Below, one piece after another: positions 1-6,927 of a stretch of 13,117 nt of DNA (the stretch's first letter is position 1; each line of letters starts with the position of its first letter). The position numbers were made by a program, and so were the translations under genes. Where the stretch lies: assembly GCA_964411125.1 (NCBI GenBank), contig CAYPJU010000117.1:1-13117 (forward strand), given 5' to 3'. This DNA comes from JBFIHF01 sp964411125. Lineage in GTDB: Bacteria > Myxococcota_A > Bradymonadia > Bradymonadales > Bradymonadaceae. The notes under the pieces were generated by a model. The model was not told the DNA's origin. It worked only from the letters and a program-made list of their open reading frames with translations, and ran no database searches.

Positions 1-3
1 CAT

Positions 4-157
4 ACCGGCGCTTCGCGCCGGTGGGGGACCGGCGCTTCGCGCCGGTGGGGGACCGGCGCTTCGCGCCGGTGGGGGACCGCGCTTCGCGCGGTGTGGGACC
101 GCGCTTCGCGCGGTGTGGGACCGGCCTGCGGCCGGTGTAGGACCGCGGTGGTGCGGT
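4..157 (+). repeat. Array of seven GC-rich palindromes, first cluster
   Basis: Seven consecutive interrupted palindromes begin at 4, 28, 52, 76, 98, 120 and 142, separated by 5-nt spacers (GGGGG, GTGGG or a variant). Units 1-3 are 19 bp with arms ACCGGCGC/GCGCCGGT and loop TTC. Units 4-5 are 17 bp with arms ACCGCGC/GCGCGGT and loop TTC. Unit 6 has arms ACCGGCC/GGCCGGT with loop TGC. Unit 7 is degenerate, with only ACCGC/GCGGT arms. Every unit keeps the ACCG...CGGT ends while the inner arm changes together on both sides. No open reading frame with plausible protein content occupies the stretch. The array is directly visible; its role (intergenic palindrome family, transcript 3'-end structure or protein-binding site) is unknown. 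Confidence 0.93.
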
Positions 158-235
158 GAGCGGAGGAATTGGGCGCCATATGTGCTTCGAACGTCGTCAT
201 CGTCTCATCCTTACCGACACGCGCGCACGAAATCC
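158..235. other. Unique spacer between the two palindrome arrays
   Basis: This 78-bp stretch separates the two oppositely oriented palindrome arrays. I see no gene, RNA or convincing promoter in it. It may simply be the meeting point of two 3' regions if the gene to the left of the window is on the plus strand. Confidence 0.5.
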
Positions 236-345
236 ACCGCGCGCAGCGCGGTCCCCCACCGGCCGCAGGCCGGTCCCCCACCGGCCGCAGGCCGGTCCCC
301 CACCGGCCGCAGGCCGGTCCCCCACCGGCCGCAGGCCGGTCCCCC
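236..345 (-). repeat. Array of five GC-rich palindromes, second cluster, opposite orientation
   Basis: Five 17-bp palindromes occupy 236-252, 258-274, 280-296, 302-318 and 324-340, separated by CCCCC. The first has arms ACCGCGC/GCGCGGT; the other four have arms ACCGGCC/GGCCGGT. All have loop GCA on the plus strand, which is TGC on the minus strand. Read on the minus strand the unit is a G5 spacer followed by a palindrome with a TGC loop, the same layout as unit 6 of the first cluster, so the two clusters point toward each other. This cluster lies immediately downstream of the minus-strand lipoprotein gene that ends at 366. Confidence 0.93.
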
Positions 346-347
346 TT

Positions 348-369
348 CTGAGCGCGCTGGCGCGCTCAG
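348..369 (-). terminator. Hairpin overlapping the stop codon of the copper lipoprotein gene
   Basis: A 22-nt inverted repeat has arms CTGAGCGCGC and GCGCGCTCAG around a 2-nt centre, and it contains the minus-strand TGA at 366-368. Its place at the gene's 3' end suggests a transcript-end structure. No T-run follows on the minus strand, so it is not a classical intrinsic terminator. Together with the palindromes beyond it, it could stabilise the mRNA end or assist Rho-dependent termination (inference). Confidence 0.4.
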
Positions 370-1781
370 AACTCGAACGGGAGTTCGTCGATGATGAAGT
401 AGTTGAGGCACATCTCGTCGTAGGTGCCTTCGCCCCAGGTGACGTCCTGCGGGGTTCGGCCGTCGGGCTGGTTGGCGGCGGAGTTGTCGTATTCGCATCG
501 AAGTTTGAGCTGCGTTCCGGCGCTGAGGGGAACGGGCTCTTTGTAGAGGTAGAAACCTTGCCAGTTGAAGTCCCAGTCGGGGACGTCGACGAGGCATTCG
601 TCGCCCGCTTCCACGGTGATGCGCGTCCCGAGGACGTGCATGTGGGGCACGACCCCGTAGACCTTCGTCGGGACGGGGAGGCGGAACTGCAGCGTCGCCT
701 CGCCGTTCGGGTCGCCCGCTGCGACCGACAGGTTGGTCGCGGGCATCGGGTACATTCCGAGCGGCGTGTCCGCCTCGCCGTCGGTGAAGTGCAGATTGAT
801 CTTTGTGCGGTCGGGGTCGGTGCTGTTCACCGTGTTGTAGTGGATCTGCGCCACGATGAACGAGTCGGTCGGGATGCGAATTCCCTGCCCCTCCTCGAAT
901 TGGACCGGGAGGGTGCCCGGCACCCAGCCGCCGAGAAGACCTGTTTCGGAGCCGAGCCCGTTGCCGCCGAAGCAGGTGTACCCCGCGCCCGGCGACGGCT
1001 CCTTGCTCTTCGCCCGGTCGAGGTCTTCCGCCGCGATCTGCCAGAAGAGGACGTGGTGGACGCTCTCCCGGTTGCCGGGGACGACCTCGAAAGCGTTGAG
1101 GAACTGGTCGGTGTCGAACCCGTGCTCGATGATGAAGCAGTGGTAGTCGTCGATCCCGCCGTTGGGGGGATTGGGCGCGTAGTCGACGCCGATGTCCGCC
1201 ACGTAATCGGGCGCGCCCAGATCGCGCGATGGGCCGTCGGGGGGCGCGACGTAGTCCGCCGGATCACCCTCCGGCTTGCCTGCGGTCACCCAGGACGCGA
1301 TCGCTTCGATCTCGTCTGTCTCGAGCGTTCGGTGGTCTTTGAAGTCCCCGCAGCCCTCTTGCGGCGGCCACGGAGGCATCGCTCCGGAGCTCGTCACCGC
1401 CTGAACCAGCGCACCGATGCGCTCGACTTCGGCGTAGTTCGTCAGCGGGAAGGGGCCGATGCCACCGTCGAAGTGGCACCCCGAGCAGTTCGACTCCACG
1501 ATCGCACGGATGTCCTTGTGCCAGGTCACCCCCTGCGCGACCGTCCCGTTGTTCGAGACGCCGTTGTTGTTCGAGACGCCGTTGTTGTTCGAGACGCCGT
1601 TGTTGTTCGACGCGCCGTTGTTCGAGCCCCCCACCGTGCCGTTGTTGCCGGCCGTGCCGTTGTTTCCGTTGTTGGAGGCGCCGTTGTTGGACGCCCCGTT
1701 GTTGGTCGGATCGGCCCCCTCGTTCGGCGAACAGCCGGCGAGGGCGAGGAGCAGGATGGACAGGGCAGCAGCGGACTTCAT
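366..1781 (-). CDS. Lipoprotein with cytochrome c-like and copper type II monooxygenase-like domains
   Basis: The 471-residue product is predicted to be an exported lipoprotein: a hydrophobic signal ends in lipobox LAGC, with lipidation at Cys17. Residues 27-79 form an Asn/Gly-rich linker of NNG and NNNGVS repeats. A haem c-binding CSGCH lies at 99-103, with a likely axial Met135 in an AMPPW context. The C-terminal part resembles the PHM/DBM copper type II, ascorbate-dependent monooxygenase fold. His242-His243 and His314 fit the CuH site; His380, His382 and Met457 (in DEMC) fit the CuM site, so all six expected copper ligands appear present. In that family the coppers activate O2 to hydroxylate substrates; here the attached haem region may supply electrons, and the substrate is unknown. 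The ATG at 1781 is preceded by GGAG at a suitable distance. A weak promoter-like pair (TGGAAT and TAGGAT, 17 bp apart) sits at 1842-1814. Domain assignment is from motifs only. Confidence 0.85.
   Translation of the reverse strand: MKSAAALSILLLALAGCSPNEGADPTNNGASNNGASNNGNNGTAGNNGTVGGSNNGASNNNGVSNNNGVSNNNGVSNNGTVAQGVTWHKDIRAIVESNCSGCHFDGGIGPFPLTNYAEVERIGALVQAVTSSGAMPPWPPQEGCGDFKDHRTLETDEIEAIASWVTAGKPEGDPADYVAPPDGPSRDLGAPDYVADIGVDYAPNPPNGGIDDYHCFIIEHGFDTDQFLNAFEVVPGNRESVHHVLFWQIAAEDLDRAKSKEPSPGAGYTCFGGNGLGSETGLLGGWVPGTLPVQFEEGQGIRIPTDSFIVAQIHYNTVNSTDPDRTKINLHFTDGEADTPLGMYPMPATNLSVAAGDPNGEATLQFRLPVPTKVYGVVPHMHVLGTRITVEAGDECLVDVPDWDFNWQGFYLYKEPVPLSAGTQLKLRCEYDNSAANQPDGRTPQDVTWGEGTYDEMCLNYFIIDELPFEF
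1551..1604 (-). repeat. Three identical 18-bp tandem repeats inside the lipoprotein gene
   Basis: Three exact copies of an 18-bp unit (plus strand GTTCGAGACGCCGTTGTT) run without gaps and are followed by a diverged partial copy from 1605. On the minus strand they encode the six-residue period NNNGVS of the linker. Because 18 is a multiple of three, copy-number change would lengthen or shorten the linker without a frameshift, so this segment may vary between strains. Confidence 0.9.
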
Positions 1782-1892
1782 GGGACTCTCCGGGATTTCG
1801 CAAATGCCGCGACATCCTAGCGACCCGCGTTGGTAGATTCCACCACCGATACCGCGACGTCGGAGAGGTGTCTCGCTCAGGGGAACGCGGCT

Positions 1893-3116
1893 TCAGCGTC
1901 GACCGAGCTGCTCGTAGAGCGCGTCGTATCCTTCCACGCCGTGTTCGACGCCAAAGTACGCCTGACCCACCCGGCGCGCCGCCTCCAGATCTTCGCGGTC
2001 GGCGTGGCTCGACGCCACGTAATCGGCGCACGCCGCCAGCGCCTCCGGGTCGAGCGACTCGAGGACGTAGCCCGTCCCCGCCGCCCGTACGTGCTTCTGG
2101 ACGTCGTCGTTGCAACCGTACTGGATCGGTCGGACCCCGGCGCCGAGAAACTCCGCGAGTTTCGTCGGCATCGCCGCGCGGTTTGCGAACGACGTACGCC
2201 GCATCACGAGCCCCCAGTCGATCAGGCTCACCCACTGCGGCATGTCCTGGAAATGGCCGCTAACGACCGTCGAAGATTCGGCCGGGATCCCACGGCTCGC
2301 CAGAAGCTCGCGCATCTCGTCGCGCTGCCGCGTGACGCAGAGCAGATGCGCGTCGGGCCGGCGGTCGAGGATCTCGAGGAAGAGACGAAGGCCCTCGTCG
2401 ACGCAGTAGGCACCATTGATCGCCCCTACGTAACCGATGACGAGCTTCCCCTCGAGCTCGCGCGCCACCGGCACGACCGAGGAGCTGTGCGGCTCGACGT
2501 CGAGATCGAACGCGTCGAAGTCCGCGCAGGTCGGGATCACACGGACCGGAACCTTCGCCTCGACGTCGCCCACGACGCCGTTGCGCACGTCTTCGGCGGC
2601 GACGTCAGTGAGGCTCACGATGCCCGAGGCCCCCTCGTAGAGCTTCCGCTCCAGAGCCTTCGCTCCCTTGTAGGCGAGCGGGTTGTTGAACCAGCGGCCG
2701 TCGTCCACCCGCTCGTCCACCCAGAACCCCCGGAAGTCGAAGATGTACGGGGTGCCGGTCGTCAGCCGCACCGCCCGGGCGACGAGCGCCGACAGGTAGC
2801 TCCGCGCGTGCACCACCTCCACCTTCGCGTCGACGACAGTCTCGGCCAGGAGCATGAACGCCGTCGTGACGTTCCGTACGATGTCGGCCGGCGTCGAGCC
2901 GTCCGAGTACGTCGCCCAACGCCACCGGATCCCGGCGTCGTTCAGCTCGCCGACCAGGTCGGCGTAGCGCTCCTCGTCGCGCACGTCGCCACGGCGTTCC
3001 AGAGAGACGATGTCGATCTCGTGCCCCAGACGAGCGAGGCGGAAGAGGTAGCAGAGCACCTGGGAGCGGCCCAGCGGCTGCATGATTCCGTCGAAGGTGA
3101 GGTAGGCGATACGCAT
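1893..3116 (-). CDS. Glycosyltransferase, GT4-type (group 1)
   Basis: The 407-residue product looks like a GT-B fold glycosyltransferase of the GT4 kind, which moves a sugar from a nucleotide-sugar donor onto a lipid- or glycan-linked acceptor in the cytoplasm. The N-terminal part opens with MRIAYLTFDGIMQPLGRSQV, typical of enzymes found in exopolysaccharide and O-antigen clusters, then VVHARSYLSALVARA near 101-115. The Rossmann-type second domain begins near 225 with VIGYVGA. The donor-binding region includes MPTKLAEFLGAG at 316-327, where Glu322 fits the conserved acidic residue of the family. No signal peptide or membrane segment is apparent. The ATG at 3116 fits the family N-terminus, but I see no good ribosome binding site. 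It is 111 bp from the next minus-strand gene and diverges from the pseudophosphatase gene. No other glycan genes are in the window, so the product glycan is unknown. Confidence 0.87.
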   Translation of the reverse strand: MRIAYLTFDGIMQPLGRSQVLCYLFRLARLGHEIDIVSLERRGDVRDEERYADLVGELNDAGIRWRWATYSDGSTPADIVRNVTTAFMLLAETVVDAKVEVVHARSYLSALVARAVRLTTGTPYIFDFRGFWVDERVDDGRWFNNPLAYKGAKALERKLYEGASGIVSLTDVAAEDVRNGVVGDVEAKVPVRVIPTCADFDAFDLDVEPHSSSVVPVARELEGKLVIGYVGAINGAYCVDEGLRLFLEILDRRPDAHLLCVTRQRDEMRELLASRGIPAESSTVVSGHFQDMPQWVSLIDWGLVMRRTSFANRAAMPTKLAEFLGAGVRPIQYGCNDDVQKHVRAAGTGYVLESLDPEALAACADYVASSHADREDLEAARRVGQAYFGVEHGVEGYDALYEQLGRR

Positions 3117-3118
3117 GG

Positions 3119-3135
3119 AAGTACGCGGCGTGCGA
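3119..3135. promoter_or_regulatory. Possible third copy of the dyad element (core only)
   Basis: The inner core GTACG-N3-CGTGC at 3121-3133 matches all ten specified bases of the dyad found upstream of cas3 and in the CRISPR leader, including the same T/G asymmetry between the arms; the two outer bases on each side do not match. It lies in the 86-bp divergent intergenic region, directly before the glycosyltransferase start and about 70 bp upstream of the pseudophosphatase start. With ten specified bases this could still be chance. Confidence 0.25.
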
Positions 3136-3202
3136 AATGTTGTATGGTCGGCGACGGCAATCTAACACGCTGCCGCTTTCGACAACGGCAATAGACGAAC
3201 CG

Positions 3203-4045
3203 ATGCAGATTCGACAAATCCCATTGGCGATCTTCCTCCTCGCAGCTTGCGAGACGAAGGCCCCCGAAACTCCGCAAACCACCGCCCTGCCTGCCTCCGA
3301 GCCATCTTCGGTCGCCCAGACCGTCGACGCGGCCGCCGCAGACGCTCCCCCTCCATGCCAACCGATCGAATCGCTCGACGGGATGCAGGAGCGCGCGAAG
3401 TCCTCCGCCGCGCACGTACTCGGCGAGGAGACCGCCACCCAGCGCGCGGTCTCGAAACCGGCCCTCGGCCTCTTCGCCGTCGTCGGAGCCCGAGGCCCGC
3501 AACCGGCCGCCACCCGTATCGCCGCCCGAATCGCCGACGACCTCACCGCGAAGTTCGGCTGTGCGAAGAGGCCCGAGACGATCGAGTCGGTTCTGGAGTC
3601 GATCAACGACGCCGTCCACGCCGAACACCAGAACCGAAAGCTCGGGGCGAGCGTCGCCGTGGTCGCCCTCACCGACGACCCCGGCACGGTGCGGATCGCC
3701 CACGTCGGGCTCGCCCGGATCCACCGCCTCCGAGGTTCGACCCTCGAGCAGCTCACCCTCGACCAGTCCCTCGCCGAGCACCTCGTGATCTCGGGCGAGA
3801 TGAAGCCGGACGCGATCGAACCCAACCACCATCTGTTGCCGACCTCCCAGGTCGGCTCGCGCGAGGGCGTGAAGGTCGCGGAGACGACCGTCGCGGTCGA
3901 ACCGGGCGACCTCCTCGTCCTCCACACCGACGGAGTGCAGCGCGCCGCCGACATCTCCCTCGCCGACCTCGTCCGCGACCTCCGCGAGGGCGACCAGCCC
4001 CCCACTCTCCCGTACCCCGCCGCGATTTCGATCGTGGGGTTCTAG
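3203..4045 (+). CDS. Lipoprotein with degenerate PP2C-like phosphatase domain
   Basis: From ATG 3203 the 280-residue product begins with a short lipoprotein signal ending LLAAC (lipid Cys16), then a Pro/Ala-rich linker to about residue 52. The rest aligns by eye with bacterial PP2C (PPM-family) Ser/Thr phosphatases: GLFAVVGARG at 89-98 stands where the family has a DGMGG metal motif, HVGLAR at 167-172 where HVGDSR is usual, then LDQSL at 186-190 and a late TDG at 242-244. The first metal-binding Asp motif is lost, as is the N-terminal Asn-Glu-Asp motif, so it is probably not an active phosphatase and may be a binding or sensor domain at the membrane. An ATG at 3137 would add 22 residues before the signal and is less likely. 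It is on the same strand as cas3 but 158 bp away; I see no functional link to CRISPR. Confidence 0.72.
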   Translation: MQIRQIPLAIFLLAACETKAPETPQTTALPASEPSSVAQTVDAAAADAPPPCQPIESLDGMQERAKSSAAHVLGEETATQRAVSKPALGLFAVVGARGPQPAATRIAARIADDLTAKFGCAKRPETIESVLESINDAVHAEHQNRKLGASVAVVALTDDPGTVRIAHVGLARIHRLRGSTLEQLTLDQSLAEHLVISGEMKPDAIEPNHHLLPTSQVGSREGVKVAETTVAVEPGDLLVLHTDGVQRAADISLADLVRDLREGDQPPTLPYPAAISIVGF

Positions 4046-4074
4046 AAAGCGTAGGGCGGAGTTCTATCGTCTGA

Positions 4075-4092
4075 TTCGGGCCCCCCCCCGAA
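4075..4092 (+). terminator. Hairpin with C9 tract downstream of the pseudophosphatase gene
   Basis: TTCGGG at 4075-4080 can pair with CCCGAA at 4087-4092 across a C6 loop; the full C-run spans 4081-4089. It begins 30 bp after the stop codon at 4045, so it may end that transcript. It is followed by A5 rather than T-rich sequence on the plus strand, so it is not a standard intrinsic terminator in that direction. Confidence 0.35.
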
Positions 4093-4101
4093 AAATCCGC
4101 C

Positions 4102-4118
4102 CGGTACGAAACGTGCCG
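4102..4118 (+). promoter_or_regulatory. 17-bp dyad upstream of cas3, near-identical to one in the CRISPR leader
   Basis: CGGTACG-AAA-CGTGCCG is an interrupted palindrome with one T/G mismatch between its arms. The same 17-mer recurs at 13020-13036 in the leader, differing only at two loop bases. It ends 85 bp before the cas3 ATG, a position suited to an operator or upstream promoter element. Recurrence at both ends of the operon suggests one DNA-binding protein controls or marks both. The repeat is seen directly; the regulatory role is inference. Confidence 0.6.
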
Positions 4119-4158
4119 CTGGCCATGCGACACGGGATCGAAGATTTACGTGGGAGCG

Positions 4159-4175
4159 CCGTTGTGTAACAACGG
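4159..4175 (+). promoter_or_regulatory. Perfect stem-loop in the likely cas3 5' untranslated region
   Basis: CCGTTGT-GTA-ACAACGG is a perfect 7-bp stem with a 3-nt loop, 28 bp before the ATG at 4204. Its 3' arm overlaps the start of GGAGG (4174-4178). It could be a protein operator in DNA or an RNA hairpin affecting translation. A structured untranslated leader here also argues that cas3 starts at 4204, not at the upstream GTG 4150, which would place the hairpin inside the gene. Confidence 0.45.
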
Positions 4176-4203
4176 AGGTCGGGAGCACGACAGTTCGGGG
4201 AGC

Positions 4204-6927
4204 ATGGTCAGGGGATACCACACATACTGGGCGAAATCTGGCGAGCAGGACGGCGAGTTCCACCGGTTGCCATATCACCTGCTCGACGTCGCCGCGTCGA
4301 TGCGGGCGCTCTTGCGTAGCGTCGAAGGGGCGGTGGAGCACATCGAGAGCCTGTTCGGAATCGAGGCGGGCGCCGAAGATCTGCTCATCTGGCTCGCCGG
4401 CCTCCATGACCTCGGTAAGTTCGCGAATTCGTTTCAGTCCCTGGCCCCCGCCATCCAGACGGAGCTGGGAGGGCGTTCCACGGGTGTCCCGTACACGGCG
4501 CGCCACGACGCTCTCGGAGGGTATCTCCTGCGACGACTGGCCACTTCACGAGACTCCTCGGACTGGTTGAAGCTCGACGGGCAGTTCGCCCGCACGAAAG
4601 AGCGAAGGAGCGTCACCCACATCCTGCTGGAAGCGATCGCCGGGCACCACGGCGCTCCCTGCGCGTCTCACAACAGGCACGAGTTGGAGAGGGCCTTTAC
4701 GATCGACGACCTCGCCGCCGCCGACGAATTCGTCAGGGAATGGAGCGCGATGGTCAGCCCGGACCCGGTCTGGGAACCGGACATCGCGACATCGTTTCGC
4801 GAAAAGGTCTCGCGCGGTTCGTGGATCGCTGCGGGCTGGATGGTGCTCGCCGACTGGCTCGGCAGCAACCGCGACTTCTTCCCGTACCAGAAGGACGTCG
4901 TCTCCCTGGCCGAATACTGGACGCGCGCTCAGAGGCTCGCCGAGTGCGCGGTCCGGGAGTCCGGCGTCCTCGCCCCCCGGCCTCGCGCATTCGAGGGATT
5001 GGAGACCCTCTTTCCGGGCTTTAAACCGAGCCCGATGCAGCGGTTCGCCGAGACGGTGAAACTGGCGGACGGACCGCAACTGTTCGTGCTCGAGGACGCG
5101 ACCGGATCGGGGAAAACCGAAGCCGCGCTCGTTCTCGCGTCGCGCTTGATGAACGCAGGATTGGCCAACGGCGTGTATATCGGCCTTCCCACCACCGCGA
5201 CGGCGAACGGAATGTTCGCGCGGATGCGCGAGGCGTACCAGCGCTTCTTCGTGGACCCGAACGCATCGATCGTTCTCGCTCACTCTTCCCGGCAGCTCGA
5301 GGAGCGCTTTCGCGAGGTGGTCGCCCTCGACGCCGAGCGACTGCGAACGACGAGCACCTACGGGGAGGGCGACAGCCGCGCCGAGGCCGTCTGCACCGCC
5401 TGGCTCGGGGACAGCGCTCGAAGGGCACTCCTCGCGCCGTTCGGCGTCGGCACGGTCGACCAGGCGCTCCTCGCCGGGCTGCCCGTTCGCTACCAGGCGC
5501 TTCGCCTCGCCGGGTTGTCCCGAAAGGTGCTGATCGTCGACGAGGTACATTCGTACGACGTCTACATGGTCAAACTCCTGGAGAATGTCGTCCGGTACCA
5601 CGCGGAGCAGAGCGGGAGCGTGATTCTCCTCTCCGCGACGCTGTCTCGCGACGCACGTCAATCGTTGGTGGACGCCTTTCACCGCGGCCTGAGCGACGCG
5701 ACGCTCGACGTCGGCCGCACGGAGTTCCCGCTCGCAACGCACGTCGCAGCGTCGTCGCTCGAGGAGCACCCGGTGGACACCCGCGGATCGGATGTCCGCC
5801 CTCAGGTTTCCCACCGCGTCGGCGTGCGGCTCGCACACGATCCGGACGAGGCCTTTACCCATCTGCTCCAGACCGCCGAAGCGGGCCGTTGTGGATGCTG
5901 GATCCGCAACACGGTGGACGAAGCGACCGCGGCGTACGAGCAGCTCCGCGCCCGCTTTCGCGAGCGTGGTGTCGACCCCGACCGGGTGACGCTCTTCCAC
6001 GCGCGGTTTGCCCGGTGCGATCGACAGGCGATCGAACGAGACGTGCTCCATCGATTCGGGAAGACGAGCTCGCCGACGGAACGGGCGGGACGGATCGTGG
6101 TCGCGACGCAGGTGATCGAACAGTCGCTCGACCTCGACTTCGACGCGATGGTGACGGACCTCGCGCCGATCGACCTCGTCATCCAGCGCGCGGGGCGCCT
6201 GCATCGACACGATCACCGGCCCGAGCGTCCGGCCCCCGAGCTGGTGGTGCTTTCGCCCTCCCTCGAAGGCGCGGTCGAAGCGGACTGGTACGGAGCTTCG
6301 TTCGCGGGGGCACAGTGGGTCTACCGTGATCACGCGTTGCTCTGGAGGACGGCGACCCTCCTCGACCGGCTCGGCGAGATCGCGATCCCCTCGGCGGCTC
6401 GGACGCTCATCGAGGGCGTGTACGGCGAGGAGAGCCTCGACATCGAGGTCCCCGAGTCGCTGCTCGAGTCCGAGAACGACGCCCTCGCGCAGGACCTCGC
6501 CGACGGTGGGACGGCGAAGTTTGCAGCGCTCGACTTCGCCGCTGGCTACAGCAACGTGTCGAGCGACCGATGGCTCGACGACTCGAGGACCCCTACGCGG
6601 CTCGGCCACCCGACCGTTCGTCTGCGGCTGGCGCGCGTGACCGAGGCGGGGCTCGAGCCGCTGGCCGACGAGGGCCGCTTCGCCTGGAGCCTGAGCGAGG
6701 TCACTGTCCCGGCGAGCAAGTTCGACCGAATCGCGGTGTCCGAGGGGCTGCAGAACCGCGTCGAGGCGGCGGCTCAGGCGATGTTCGACCGCGCGAAGTA
6801 CGTCGAGGTCGTGCCGCTCTCCATTTCGCCGGACGGACGACTCACATGCCCCGTCGAAGATCGCCGCGGTCGACCGCTGGTCCTCGCCTATTCGAACGAG
6901 ACTGGACTGCAGTTTTTGGAGGAATGA
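4204..6927 (+). CDS. cas3: Cas3 HD nuclease-helicase, type I-E
   Basis: The signature type I effector: recruited by Cascade to a bound target, it nicks and degrades DNA through its HD domain while its superfamily 2 helicase translocates with ATP. The 907-residue product opens with YHTYWAKSG, the usual Cas3 N-terminus. HD residues visible are His25, the HDLGK motif (His68-Asp69), His148-His149 in GHHGAP and Asp217 in LADWLG. Helicase motifs follow: Walker A TGSGKT at 300-305, DEVH at 446-449, SAT at 477-479, then EQSLDLD and QRAGRLHRH (661-669). All expected catalytic residues appear intact and the length is normal for I-E. The start is uncertain: GTG 4150 would add 18 residues (925 in all). 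ATG 4204 is preferred because it begins at the conserved region; GGGGAG precedes it, though only one base away. The end overlaps casA by 1-4 bp, implying translational coupling. Confidence 0.95.
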   Translation: MVRGYHTYWAKSGEQDGEFHRLPYHLLDVAASMRALLRSVEGAVEHIESLFGIEAGAEDLLIWLAGLHDLGKFANSFQSLAPAIQTELGGRSTGVPYTARHDALGGYLLRRLATSRDSSDWLKLDGQFARTKERRSVTHILLEAIAGHHGAPCASHNRHELERAFTIDDLAAADEFVREWSAMVSPDPVWEPDIATSFREKVSRGSWIAAGWMVLADWLGSNRDFFPYQKDVVSLAEYWTRAQRLAECAVRESGVLAPRPRAFEGLETLFPGFKPSPMQRFAETVKLADGPQLFVLEDATGSGKTEAALVLASRLMNAGLANGVYIGLPTTATANGMFARMREAYQRFFVDPNASIVLAHSSRQLEERFREVVALDAERLRTTSTYGEGDSRAEAVCTAWLGDSARRALLAPFGVGTVDQALLAGLPVRYQALRLAGLSRKVLIVDEVHSYDVYMVKLLENVVRYHAEQSGSVILLSATLSRDARQSLVDAFHRGLSDATLDVGRTEFPLATHVAASSLEEHPVDTRGSDVRPQVSHRVGVRLAHDPDEAFTHLLQTAEAGRCGCWIRNTVDEATAAYEQLRARFRERGVDPDRVTLFHARFARCDRQAIERDVLHRFGKTSSPTERAGRIVVATQVIEQSLDLDFDAMVTDLAPIDLVIQRAGRLHRHDHRPERPAPELVVLSPSLEGAVEADWYGASFAGAQWVYRDHALLWRTATLLDRLGEIAIPSAARTLIEGVYGEESLDIEVPESLLESENDALAQDLADGGTAKFAALDFAAGYSNVSSDRWLDDSRTPTRLGHPTVRLRLARVTEAGLEPLADEGRFAWSLSEVTVPASKFDRIAVSEGLQNRVEAAAQAMFDRAKYVEVVPLSISPDGRLTCPVEDRRGRPLVLAYSNETGLQFLEE

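Noticed and set aside
156..1820. Long open frame on the plus strand (554 codons)
   Set aside because: It is the antisense shadow of the minus-strand copper lipoprotein, runs through the palindrome array, has Arg/Val-rich low-complexity content and no recognisable domain.
2605..4005. Long minus-strand frame across the glycosyltransferase and pseudophosphatase genes
   Set aside because: It is a shadow of both genes in another frame; the composition is Arg/Ser/Ala-rich without motifs, while the overlapped genes show clear family signatures.
4546..6609. 687-codon minus-strand frame opposite cas3
   Set aside because: Long antisense frames are common in high-GC coding DNA; cas3 motifs on the plus strand are unambiguous.
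6570..6926. Upstream extension of casA inside cas3
   Set aside because: The in-frame region is Arg/Gly-rich shadow sequence; the family N-terminus and a strong ribosome binding site start at 6924/6927.
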